From Cercis canadensis (Eukaryota > Streptophyta > Magnoliopsida > Fabales > Fabaceae), in the NCBI GenBank assembly GCA_003255065.1, contig QAOA01002976.1:210411-274410 (forward strand): a DNA stretch of 64,000 nucleotides, given 5' to 3'. Numbering within the stretch: position 1 is the first letter of the stretch; each line of letters starts with the position of its first letter. The notes under the pieces are model-generated. The model was not told where the DNA came from, searched no databases, and worked only from the letters and a program-made list of their open reading frames with translations. Below, in pieces: positions 33,866-45,200 of the stretch. The position numbers and the translations under genes are program-made.

Positions 33866-35652
33866 TCATCCTCTCTTGGACCTTGGGTTCTTGATTCTGG
33901 TAACTATAATTTATTTTCTCATATCGCTTATTCTAATTCATTATCCACTATTTCCTTAGTTGATGGCTCACAAACTAAAGTCAAAGGCATTGGACAGGCC
34001 AAACCCTTGCCCTCCCTATCTTTAAATTTTGTTCTCTTTGTGCCTGGGTGTCCATTTAATTTGATTTATGTTAGCAAATTAACCCAGACCCTACCTGATT
34101 CTATTACCTTTGTAGCTAATTCGATTCTTGTGCAGGAACGGAACACTAGGAGGATAATTGGAGTAGGGCATGAGTCCCGTGGGCTATATTACCTCACCCC
34201 ACCACCATCTCCTATGGCTTGTATTACTGCTGATTCACCTGAACTTTTTCATCGTCGTTTGGGACATCGTAGCTTACAGAAACTACAAAAGATGGTGCCG
34301 AGTCTCTCTAGTGTCTTTTCTTTAGAATGTGATTCTTGTCAATTAGGAAAACATGTTTGTAGTTCTTCTCCTAGTTGTGTCAATAAACAAGCTGAGTCTC
34401 CTTTCTCACTTGTGCATTTAGATGTATGGGGTCCTAGTCGTGTCAACTTAACTCTAGGTTTTCAATACTTTGTTACCTTTGTTGATGATTTTTCCCGATG
34501 TACTTGGTTATTTTTAATGAAAAATCGTTCAGAACTATTCTCTATTTTTTAAACTTTTTGCTCAGAGATTAAAAATCAATTTGGACTCACCATTTGCATC
34601 TTCTGGAGTGATAATGCTCGAGAACATTTTTCTGCTCCATTTTAATCTTTCATGACTTCTCAGGGCATTCTTCATAAATCTTCTTGTGCTCATACTCTCA
34701 ACAAAATGGGGTGGCTGAGCGAAAAAATAGACACATGATTGAGACTGTCCATACTCTCCTCATTCATAATAATGTTCTGTTGCGTTTTTGGGGAGATGCG
34801 ATTATCACTGCATGTTATTTGATTAATCATATGTCATCCTCCGTTTTACAAAATCAGGTGCCTCATTCTCTTTTATTTCTCGCTCAGCCACTCTACTCTC
34901 TTCCTCTTCATGTCTTCGGTTGCACATGTTTTGTTCATGATCTCACTCTAGGAAAAGATAAGTTACATGCTAAATCTCTCAAATGTGTCTTTTTGGGTTA
35001 TTCCCATTTGCAAAAAAGTTACCGTTGTTTCTCTCCTGAATTTAAACGTTATATAGTTTCCCCAAATGTCACATTCTTTGAGACAACCCCATTCTTTCCC
35101 TCTTTTGGGCATCCTACTTGTTCTACTATTACTCAGGTTCTCCCTATTTCATGTTCTAGTCCTATTCCATAAGCTATTTCTTCCAATGACTCCAGTGGTC
35201 CTATAGAAGACTTGGCACCTCCTTTCCTCACCTACCATAGTCGGCCTCAACCTTAACTTGTTGAGCACCCTACCATTGTGTCACCTGTCCTCGAGCCTGT
35301 TGAGAACCCTACCATTGTGTCACCTATCACTGAGCTTGTTGAAAGCCCTACCACCAATGAAAATCCTACTCCTATCCCATTGGACTCATCTCCTACTCCG
35401 GTTACTTCTCTAGTTCTGGCTTCTGACTTGGACCGTTCTATTGTTGAACACAAAGGTATTCGTTCTACTCGCAACCCTTACCCCATTTATAATTTTGTAA
35501 GCTATCACCGTTTGTCTCCACAATATTCTGCTTTTGTGTCGTCTTTGTCTCCTATTTCTATTCCCAAGAATATAGGTGACGCACTTTTTGACCCAGGCTG
35601 GCGTCAGACAATGATTGATGAGATGGCTACTTTAGACTCTAATAGCACTTGA
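33866..35652 (+). pseudogene. Copia C protease, integrase and linker
   Basis: The protease site has lost seven codons after DSG (21-bp deletion around 33898), so ASDH is absent. 34007-34552 carries the integrase zinc region and HLDVWGP (first catalytic D). A TAA at 34550-34552 and a one-base deletion near 34690 (CATACTCTCAAC against CATACTCCTCAAC in A) break the core; 34684-35172 continues with ERKNRHMIE. The linker has two or three EPVENPTIV-type repeats. Confidence 0.85.
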
Positions 35653-37098
35653 GATTTGGTGCCTTTACCACGTGGTAAATCGACAATTGGTTGTCGTTGG
35701 GTTTACACCGTCAAACTTGGCCCTGATGGCTAGATAGATCATTTGAAAGCCCGACTGGTTGCCAAGGGATACACCCAGATCTACAGACTTGATTATGGTG
35801 ACACATTCTCTCCAGTTGCCAAGATGACCTCTGTTCACCTCTTTCTCTCTATGGCTGCCATTTACCACTAGCCCCTTTATCAACTGGATATTAAAAATAC
35901 CTTTCTACATGGCGAATTGCAAGATGGAGTTTATATGGAGCAACCTCCTGGATTTGTTGCTCAGGGGGAGTCTAGAATGGTGTGTAAACTTCGTTGATCT
36001 CTCTATGGACTTAAACAATCTACACGGGCTTGGTTTGGGAGATTTAGTTTAGTTGTCCGACAATTTGGTATGACTCGGAATGAGGCCGATCATTCAGTCT
36101 TTTACTTACACTCATCCCCTAACCGATGCATTTATTTGGTTGTCTATGTAGATGACATTGTGATTACAAGGAATGATCAAGAGGGCATACAAAACTTAAG
36201 CAACATCTATTCCAACACTTTCAGACAAAAGATTTGGGCAAACTCAAGTACTTTCTAGGAATAGAAGTTGCTCAATCCCAAAAGGGTGTTGCCATCTCAC
36301 AATGAAAATATGCCTTGGATATATTGAAAGAAACAGGCATGTCAAACTGTAAACCTATGGATACTCCAATGGATCCAAATGTCAAGCTCCTACCTGATCA
36401 AGGGAAGCCCTTATTAGATCCTAGTAGATACCGGAGACTTATTGGGAAACTCAACTACCTTACAGTGACACGTCCTGATATTGCCTTTCCAATGAGTGTT
36501 CTTAGCCAATTTCTAAGTGCTCCGTGTGACAGTCATTGGGATGCAGTAGTTCGTATTTTAAAATACATCAAGAAGACACCGGGTAAAGGCCTCTTTATGA
36601 AAGTAGAGGACATACTCAGGTGCTTGGCTATTTAGATGTTGACTGGGTAGGCTGTCCATACGATAGATGCTCAACCACTGGGTATTGTGTATTTGTTGGG
36701 AGCAATCTAGTGTCGTGGAAGAGCAAGAAACAATCAGTTGTTGCTCTATCCACGGTTGAGGCAAAATACCAAGCCATGGCTAAAGCAACATGTGAACTCA
36801 TATGGCTGAAACAGTTACTTCAAGAGTTAAAATTCATGAAGGTTCAACAAATGAGACTAATATGCGATAACCAAGCAGCTCTCCACATTGCCTCTAATCC
36901 AGTCTTCCATGAGAGGACCAAACATATAGAGATTGACTGTCCTTTATTAGACAGAAAATACTTTCAGGGGATATTGCTACTAGTTTTGTTAGATCAAACG
37001 ACCAGCTAATAGATATATTTACTAAGTCTCTCAGAGGCTCTCGAGTTAACTACATTTGTAACAAGCTTAGAACATATAATATGCATGCTCTAACTTGA
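35653..37098 (+). pseudogene. Copia C reverse transcriptase and RNase H
   Basis: RT and RNase H recognisable throughout: [32 protein letters not shown] near 36150, then RNase H DVDWVGCPYDRCSTTGYC (36620 onward). Stops include TAG at about 35733 and 35870 and TGA near 35996 and 36304; frameshifts near 36190, 36595 and 36940. It ends just before the purine tract. Confidence 0.85.
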
Positions 37099-37105
37099 GG
37101 GGGAG

Positions 37106-37263
37106 TGTTAGAATATTAGTTGTAAATAGAGTTATTATAGCATATATTTAGGCTTGTAATTAGCTTACGATTAGGCCCAAGATTAGGCCCATTATTGTTG
37201 TATAGTTAGTATAAATAATAGCTGTGAGGAGCTAGTCTCACAACCTTTTCCACTATTCTCATA
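37106..37263 (+). repeat. 3' LTR of Copia C
   Basis: 158 bp, same ends as the 5' LTR, followed at once by the second copy of the GGAAG duplication. Confidence 0.9.
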
Positions 37264-37268
37264 GGAAG

Positions 37269-37505
37269 CAATGTGGCCCTACCCAAACACTTGAAGCACT
37301 TGATGTCTCTATTCCTTGAAGGTTGTGCTTCGGCTTTGTCCTTGGAAGTGTTGCTTACATCCTTGTGTGGCTTGAAGGGCTTGGTTCTAGGCTTAGTATT
37401 CACCTTCTCATCCTTGTTCCAAGTCGATTTCCATGGAGAAGATGGATTCTCTCTGTTGTTACACTGAGGTTGTTGTATCAGTTTCAGGTAGCTCCTCTGC
37501 ATTAG
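37269..37505 (-). pseudogene. Gypsy E gag fragment with first half of zinc finger
   Basis: Encodes a Lys/Asn/Ser-rich gag tail ending DIKCFKCLGR, the first CX2C of a retroviral-type zinc knuckle. The remaining H and C ligands lie across Copia C at 32331, where SQCPSKR-like codons resume. One base has also been lost in the G run here, shifting frame. Confidence 0.75.
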
Positions 37506-37986
37506 TCCTTTCCTTCAGCAATACCTTACCCAATCCCACTTCTCATCATAGTCATTGTCATCTTGATCAATAGCATCAAGATCATACTCACTCTCACTAT
37601 CATCTTCTCCACTGTCTCCTTCGCCCTCTTTAACACAATAATAATCATCAACCAAACCATCTTGCTCATCAATTTTAGGGTTGACATCTACAATAATGTT
37701 TGTCACCAAATTTAGTAAGGGGTGTCTGTCTCTACAGTTACTAGGGCATCAACTCCATATTGAATGTGAATATCAACAAATAAGCTCAAGCACATCTTTG
37801 TCACTCTTAAGTGTCCTTAAACCCTTCATTCAAAGATAGGACCTTAAACCATATGGTATTGTATGAACTCTAACCCAAGATTTTGACCAACTTTTCTACT
37901 TCAATAACAAACACTTCATCAGGGTCATATTTTTATCCGACTCATTAATCTCTCCACCTCATTATTCCACATTTGGGTAATTTACA
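37506..37986 (-). other. Unassigned stretch right of Gypsy E
   Basis: A minus-strand ORF 37709-37515 encodes a very acidic 64-residue peptide (GEGDSGEDDSESEYDLDAID). It could be a gag or linker part of E or chance sequence; no family recognised. Confidence 0.3.
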
Positions 37987-38376
37987 AATAACCCACCATG
38001 GTGTATCAAAAAATTAAAATATTCTGTACATTTGCCCTACCATTTACAGAAAACAAAAAATAAATTTGAAAAAAGACAACACAAACGCTTTCACAAAACA
38101 CGATATATACATAGTTAATTGCAAGTATGCGAAGCAAGGATGTCTCTCTGAAGCCAACTGCTCCAACTCTCCGTCACTGCGAATAACCCACCATGGTGTA
38201 TCAAAAAATTAAAATATTCTGTACATTTGCCCTACCATTTACAGAAAACAAAAAATAAATTTGAAAAAAGACGACACAAACGCTTTCACAAAACACAATA
38301 TATACATAGTTACTTGCACGTATGCGAAGCAAGGATGTCTCTCTGAAGCCAACTGCTCCAACTCTCCATCACTGCA
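37987..38376. repeat. 195-bp tandem duplication
   Basis: AATAACCCACCATGGTGTAT starts at 37987 and again at 38182; the two ~195-bp units differ at only a few sites. Immediately after, a shorter unit containing CGAGTAGAAACC/CAAGTAGAAACC is also repeated (about 38365-38415). Confidence 0.88.
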
Positions 38377-39276
38377 AGTAGAAACCTTAACTCGTCTCCA
38401 TCACTACGAGTAGAAACCTCGACTCTGTGGGACGTCTCCCTTTCACTCCCTGTAGAATAGGATTCAAAACAAAATCCTAACTCTACTATTTGTTTTAGGC
38501 AAGCAATTGGGCTAGAAGAAAACGATTTTGAAATGAATTCTTTACTTCTCATTAGAACAGTTTCAATTGAAAAAACTTGGAGTAAAAGAGGTTTTGGGGA
38601 TCAACAAGAGTACAAGAATAGTTCTATCGTGGTTTCTTAATCACAATAACGCATACGCTCGATTTGGGTTTCTGAAGTTGAAGTTTCAAATAATGTGACT
38701 TGCACATGATCTCATACATTTTTTGGTAAAGAGATTCCTTGTGTATTGCCACATCATTTACGATTTACACATCATTTTATTATTTTCCATGTCAGCGTTT
38801 TCCATCCATGATTGGATGGCCACTTAAAAGAGAGACTATATTGACCAAACGTGTGAAAACAAGGAACTAAATTGACACATTTTAGAAACCACAGACCAAC
38901 ACTGTAATTAAACCTTAAATTAAAGAGAAAGTGAAGGTTTAAGCATAACTTCAGCATGGCCAAAAAAATTAAATAAACAAATAAACTTCACACTAAGTTG
39001 TCAAATACTTCTGAACTTCTAATTATTAATGTAACTCAGCAGCATACAACAAAAAATGAAACCTAAGACTGGATTTTATATACTGATACAAATTATTTTG
39101 ATATTCAATCACATGACTTCTGGCCAAAAGAAGTCCATATGATAGAATCCCTAAACAAATGTTACAGAATACCCACCGGAGCTACATAGCACAGAAGGCA
39201 AAAAACCTTTGAACTAATATATCAATACAGTAGATCCAGCATCACAACCATTATTATCTTTTCAATAAACAACAGA
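38377..39276 (-). other. Region downstream of the V-ATPase-like gene
   Basis: Contains the probable 3' UTR of the minus-strand gene (next to 39277). A block at about 38750-38930, read on the minus strand as TTTAATTACAGTGTTGGTCT..., resembles a MULE-type terminal repeat (compare the 47872-49299 element), but no partner end was found. An 80-codon ORF (38552-38310, minus) is not recognisable. Confidence 0.35.
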
Positions 39277-42200
39277 TCATGACTCTTGTGGTGCCTCAAA
39301 TCTTGTTGGAGTGTCAATTCCCATCATACAGCAAAGGCCAGATATCAAGATTATAAGCAAAACTAACCCCTGGATCATCACAGCAAGCAAGCATATCAGA
39401 ACACCATAAATGTTTTAGACATTGCAGCATTTCCAAAACCCTTGTCACATAAAAAAAAGTTAATCTAGGAGAACCACAGAAGACAGCCTCCCATTGTCAA
39501 TGACGCGACTTCAAAAGATACATCAGGTATAAATGCAAATAATAAGAGACATTCTGTCTAAGTTTCTATGTCTGTTAACCTAACTGCCACAGTACACTAC
39601 TTACACAAAACACATGCACATACTACAAAACGACTGATAGAAAGAGAAAAGCTATAATATAAGGATGAAAAAAACCAAAAGAAAACAAGAAATATAATGG
39701 ACCACAGACTTAGATGAATATATTAAAATTGGGTTATATCAAGAACCGATTCAACCTAAAAGCTTAAGCTAATAAGTGAAGGCCCAGGAATGGTTTTATA
39801 TCTAACACGCCCCCGCACGCGAAAGCCCTTTTGGCTTGAAGCATGGACTAAGCACAGGCCCATTTATACCATGTGCTGAAATTTCAATTTAATTGAGAAA
39901 GTGGGGATAGAAGGATTCGATCTCCTTACCATTTGGTCAAAGACGCTCTGATACCATATCAAGAACTGATTCAACCTAAAAGCTTAAGCTAATAGGTGAA
40001 GGCCTAGGAATGATTTTATATCTAACAGGTTATGTGGAATAGAAGACATCTGTTACAAGATCCAGCTTAGCTCCACAAGCAAATCATGGTCAATTTCTAC
40101 CACTTTACACATGATTTTGGGCAACTTCAAAATTTGGTTTACTGAAGGCTAGTTGCACCAAATGGATCCTTCTCTGAAGGTCTTCCCAAAGTTCAACAAT
40201 GTGCTCTCTACAATTATAAACCTTACAAGCTCGTACCAGTAGGAAAGATAATCCCAGCCTTGGTTTACATAGGGAGAGAATGGAGTAAGGCACATTTATG
40301 AACAAAGAAAAGATGTACCAGGATGTTAGCAAAGAAAGGAGAAAACACGTTGGATACAGTATTTATTAAAGCTCTCAAATAAAACAGCTCTAATGGCCCA
40401 GAAAAAACCTAAATAAGTCCTATACCCATACCATTTTGATGGCTAATTCAAACACATGAAATTTAAAATTTTCAAAACAACTTCTACATAGGACATTTAA
40501 CAATGTCTTTGATAACTAAAGATGCAAATGTTATCAATACTCTAATATTTACCATATTTCCACTTCTTGGATAGAAAATTAAACAGTTTTACACAGAAGG
40601 TTTCCAAGTTATAATGGCTTCAGCCTCAAAATTTCAACAAAAACAAATTGAACCACGTTTTGTAGGGAATTTAAAAGAAGGAACAAAGACCTGAAAGTCA
40701 GAATGCTAAGTATGCTATACTTCACACCCTGTGGAACTGAATGCAATGAGATTATCATATCATCTTTTGAAATGGATGGATGCTGAATTAGAAACAGGTA
40801 GCAATCTACACCAGCTCGCTAATGAGAGTATGATGAAGGGACTACAGGACATACACACAATCAGAAGCAAAATATCTCCCGAAACAACCACCCAACAAAC
40901 ACAATACAAAATGTAAATTTAATTATATTTTCTTCATAAGCAGGCATTCTCTACTTTACATAAAAAATGCCAAATTAACATGTCCAAAGAAGATGCAAGA
41001 TAATCTATGTAACAAACCCCAAGTCACCATCCTAATTCACATGTAAAGGTGGACAGGAACCCTACCACTAAAACTCCCTCCAGAATAGATGATTTAATCT
41101 GGCAGACTTCATCGCATGTGGAATTGACAGATTTATTCCCGGCAGCACTCTCTGCTAGAAACCTTTCTAGTTCTCTGTAAGAAGGATAATGAATTGACCT
41201 GAAGGGATCTGACACATAGAGAACTATGTATTTTGCCCCAGATTCCTCCACAGAACTGATAATCTCAGATAAAATTTCCCCTACAAGCATACAGCAATCA
41301 CATAAACATTTAGCAGATGATATAACTGATTTCACCTATCAAACAAAACCATAAATCTGCAGTAGGTGTACCTTCGGATTGTGTCTTGCCAACATTATTT
41401 AAGGACCCAGAGCCTCCATTGCAAAAAACAACCAAATCTGTTTGGCCTCTTTGACTTCCTTTAGTCAGAAAGTCCTGCCAGTTATTAGCAATAAAGAGCC
41501 CAAGATCAGAGTCTCCATTGCAGAAAACACAAAATTTTCATAAATGATTCAAATCACACAATTGTGTTCATTACTTGAACTGAGTGCAATTCAGCATCCT
41601 CTTTGGAGCAAGACCCAAGGAAGGTAACACTGCCAATTTCTGAATCATCTCCACAGGCTTCAGCAAACCCTGAAACTAGTGAGTTTTCCAATTTCTCTTC
41701 CTCTGATGCAGAAACATAGGGGAATGCCATGGAAAAGTTGGATCTGGCAAAGGTGCTCTGCTCATGAGAATGGAAAATGCAAAAAGGTCAAGTTTTTGGG
41801 AAACATATTTTCCCTACTATAAAACTTGATAGACTCCACAAAGCAAACCCCCTCACCTTGAGCAAGTCTAAAAGAGCTCGGTCTGCATGTTTTTTCACAC
41901 TTAAATCTGAAGATAGCAACTATGAGGAAAGTTCATTAGCAGCATAACAAAGCTTGTGTTTCATGCAAATTCAATGATAATTATTGGAAAAGTTTCTTGA
42001 ACTATCATATCTAAATAATCATAAAGATTAATCAGGTAAGCATGCATTGTTTTATTATGTAATTAAACATAAGAGAAATGATAAATTCACAAACTGTATA
42101 CAAAAGTGTACAAACCCACTCTGATGAGGCAGAATCTGAACTAGACCCAAAAAAAGAAGTAGAAGAGTTTAAGTCAGACCAGTTAAATTAAGATTCTACC

Positions 42201-45200
42201 ACAGCATTTTGTGGAATGCTGTTGCAAAGTGCATATCATTACTAGTAAACATAAGAAGGTACTTCAAAATCCCGATTGGAAAAATCAACTGTTTATCACA
42301 TAAAGAAGATTATGCATATTAGTTGTTCAATCAATAGCACTAATGGATAGGAATCTCAAATATAAAATAAATAGTGTAGACAAATAGGAAGAATGCAACA
42401 TGAACTATTTAAAGAGTGGCATTAAGGAATTACCTCTCTACCAACAAAAAAAAGTACTAGATCCAGAGGCTCCTGAATTTTCTTTCCTTTGCACTTTTCC
42501 ATTAAAAAAAAAAAAAAACCAGTAACCACATCAACAATAAAATATGCAAAAAAAATGGAAACAAAAGTAAAAAAAGAATAAATTCAATTTTTAATTAAAG
42601 ATTGAAAAACAGAACTAAAGAGAACTGTAGAATATGTAATAAGAAGCCACAGTTAGAAAGATTCCAAGAATGGTGAAATACCAATAAGTTTGACCAGCCT
42701 GCTTGAGATAAAACAGATTTTGCTAGATCCTTCGGAGAAATAATCTGATAATTTACAGCTTCCTTGTTTGAAACCCTGTAATGAACCACCAAGATATAAA
42801 TGACTTGCTAATGTCATACCATGTAATGGAAACAAGGGATGATAATACTCGAGCACCACTAATATGTTCAACCCTGATCCTATGTGGAAGAAATTATTCT
42901 GCAGCACCTAGCATTTTGACAATATTGCTACTACAGAAAATAGGAATTAAGAAAGCATGTCATACATTTAACCAAAATCTATTAATATGACTTTTCTTTT
43001 TGAAAACACCAACCCCTTCCTCTAAATGTACATCCTATGCTAAGGATGGAAACAGGCAGATCATCAAATCAACCCACCTCTAAATGAATACCAGGTAGGC
43101 TGCATTTCATCAGAGCATTACTCAAGACAAAGGGAAAGTACAGGGCACATACACATCTCTAAATTTGACGTGGTGACAAATATTGCTACCTCCAACTATC
43201 AGCAATTCACAAATCCTAATTAGATGCATGTAGTAGCAAGAACAAAAGTTGACTGACTACTACAAGGTAATGCAAGCACTAAAACCCAGGATTTACACCA
43301 TAATCCTAGGATTCAAAGCCAAGGTTCCATAACAAGCAACAGACTACCTGTATACTTCAGCACAGAATTACAAATATGTGAATAGCTTCCCCATGTCAAG
43401 ATGTCCCCCACAAAAGGGAACAATGCTGTAGGTCATGTTTGGATGAGCCTTTGAGAATCCTTTTGCACTATTTGAATGCAATAAGCAGATGTATTTTTGC
43501 ATTTTGGAAGCATTAATTGAAATGTACTTTCAATGTAAGGGCCTTTTTCCAAGAAGAAAAGTTAAGTTGTTGGCTTCCTGGCAACAGTTTATTTATAGGC
43601 TTCAGCTGAGAGAGTGAGAGAAGCCTATCCAAACGGTCAGAGAATCTGTCAGAACTGCTTTTTCTTCTGCTGAAAAAACAATGTCTTTTATTAGTAATAA
43701 AGCTTATTGAAATGGGATCGTAAAGGAGAGTGGGTCTCAGGTTTCTCCAAGAAAATAGGAATGGGATCTCCTAATCTTGCGGAAATGCAGGTGGTGTTGG
43801 AAGGCATTAGCCTTGCATGCCAGCTGGGAATCACAAAATTACATATAGAAGTGGATTCTCAGTTTGTTGTTAATTTGCTTAAGGTCGCTCATTGCTCTAA
43901 TCATCATTTTGAACCACTAGTTGTACTTTGCAGGCAACTATTGCAGGGGATTCCCTATTTTAAGCTGAAACACCTGTTTAGGGAAGCAAATGGAGGTGCA
44001 GATGCTATGGCTAAAGCATATCACCAGCTGAATGATCAGTACAAAACCTTTACTGCACCACCATCTTTTGTTAAGAATATAATCTATTTTGATGCCATGG
44101 GGAGATCTCTCCCAAGGCTTGTATGACCTTGTACTTTTGAAGACCCCTCTCTTGACTGAGTAGTTATCAGCTAGAGGTTTGGTCTGTAGGTGTAATCCTT
44201 TTTCTCGTTTAATGAATTCCAGTTTTTACCAAAATAAAGAGAGGGATCGTAGTTGACATATGCTGCTAAGGTTAGATCCCTCAATTTTAAATGGTTCCAC
44301 AACTTCAGAAATTCAAGTTTATCATCCAGTCAATTCACAACTTACCTTCAACAAATTTATGTCCTTCGACTTTCATTTAAGGTGACTTTCAATATCATTT
44401 TGTAACACATTATAACATATTTCCTTTAGTTTGTAGACTTGCATTTTTTATGCGATCCAAGGTAGCAACACCAAGGAGGCCGAGGCTAGGGTTTAGCTCA
44501 TAGCTATTTGGTCAATAGTCTTTGTGCGTCTAGTTCATCTTTTCCTCTTCCCTTCAATTGTTCACAACAATGTTTGCACAGCACTGGTCACATCAGTAGA
44601 ACAGTCCTTTAATCTCACTTGTCTTGCACTTGCTTTCTTATAGATCTAAAAAAACACTCATCCTCTAGTACTTTATAAAATTCCCTTTTCTACACAGAGT
44701 TTGCCTCACAAAACTTCAATACTTGCATTCAAAAATTTGTAGCTTTGCTGCTAGCCAGAAGTCCAGTCTGTATATTCCAAATAATCAGCCAATCTCTCAA
44801 ACTTCAATGCTAACAACCTCTAAGCTCAAAGTCCTTTCATCTTTCATTCTAAAACTTGAAATGCACAAACCCTAAAGCCAAGAATAAGCCATAGTAGGAA
44901 GCTTTCTTGAATCTATCCTATGTCAAAAATAAGCAAATTTTTCTCCTTGATGATGTGATGCAACTAAACACTAGTTGTAATGCAAATGGAACCCTCAATA
45001 TATAAACCTAGACTTTTTCTCTTCGATCAATCCTATAATTTTCTTCAGTTCAAAGCCCATTATATACATGGTTTCTTGGCCTTGCACCCTTTAACATTCC
45101 CTACAAAGCCCTTACTATACCTTTGACTTCCCGGTAAAATTAATCACACCTGGAGGACAAATTTGTAGATCTTGTCCTCAGTAAAAGAACTGAACTAAAT

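Larger units (their letters stand above)
32332..37263 (+). mobile_element. Copia LTR retrotransposon C, nested in Gypsy E
   Basis: 4,932 bp bounded by GGAAG (32327-32331 and 37264-37268). LTRs 32332-32477 (146 bp) and 37106-37263 (158 bp). Primer site TGGTATTAGAGC (one change from the tRNA-Met match) at 32478-32489; GAGGGGGAG purine tract before 37106. Same family as A and D. The LTRs differ at two substitutions plus one 12-bp repeat unit. The protease active site is deleted and pol has many stops. Confidence 0.93.
27993..37505 (-). mobile_element. Ty3/Gypsy retrotransposon E, interrupted by Copia C
   Basis: Minus-strand Gypsy with order gag zinc finger, protease, RT, RNase H, integrase. The LTR-like 3' part ends about 27993 (ending CACATCA on the minus strand) and contains leader-like sequence shared in layout with element F. 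The gag N-terminus and a 5' LTR to the right could not be found, so the element is probably 5'-truncated. Coding frames are broken. Copia C entered the gag zinc finger. Confidence 0.82.

Noticed and set aside
37987-38376. CRISPR-like direct repeats
   Set aside because: Only two long adjacent units without spacers, in a plant nuclear context; a simple tandem duplication.
38310-38552. 80-codon minus-strand ORF starting MRSKEFISKS
   Set aside because: No family resemblance, and its end lies in the 195-bp tandem repeat; not supported as a gene.
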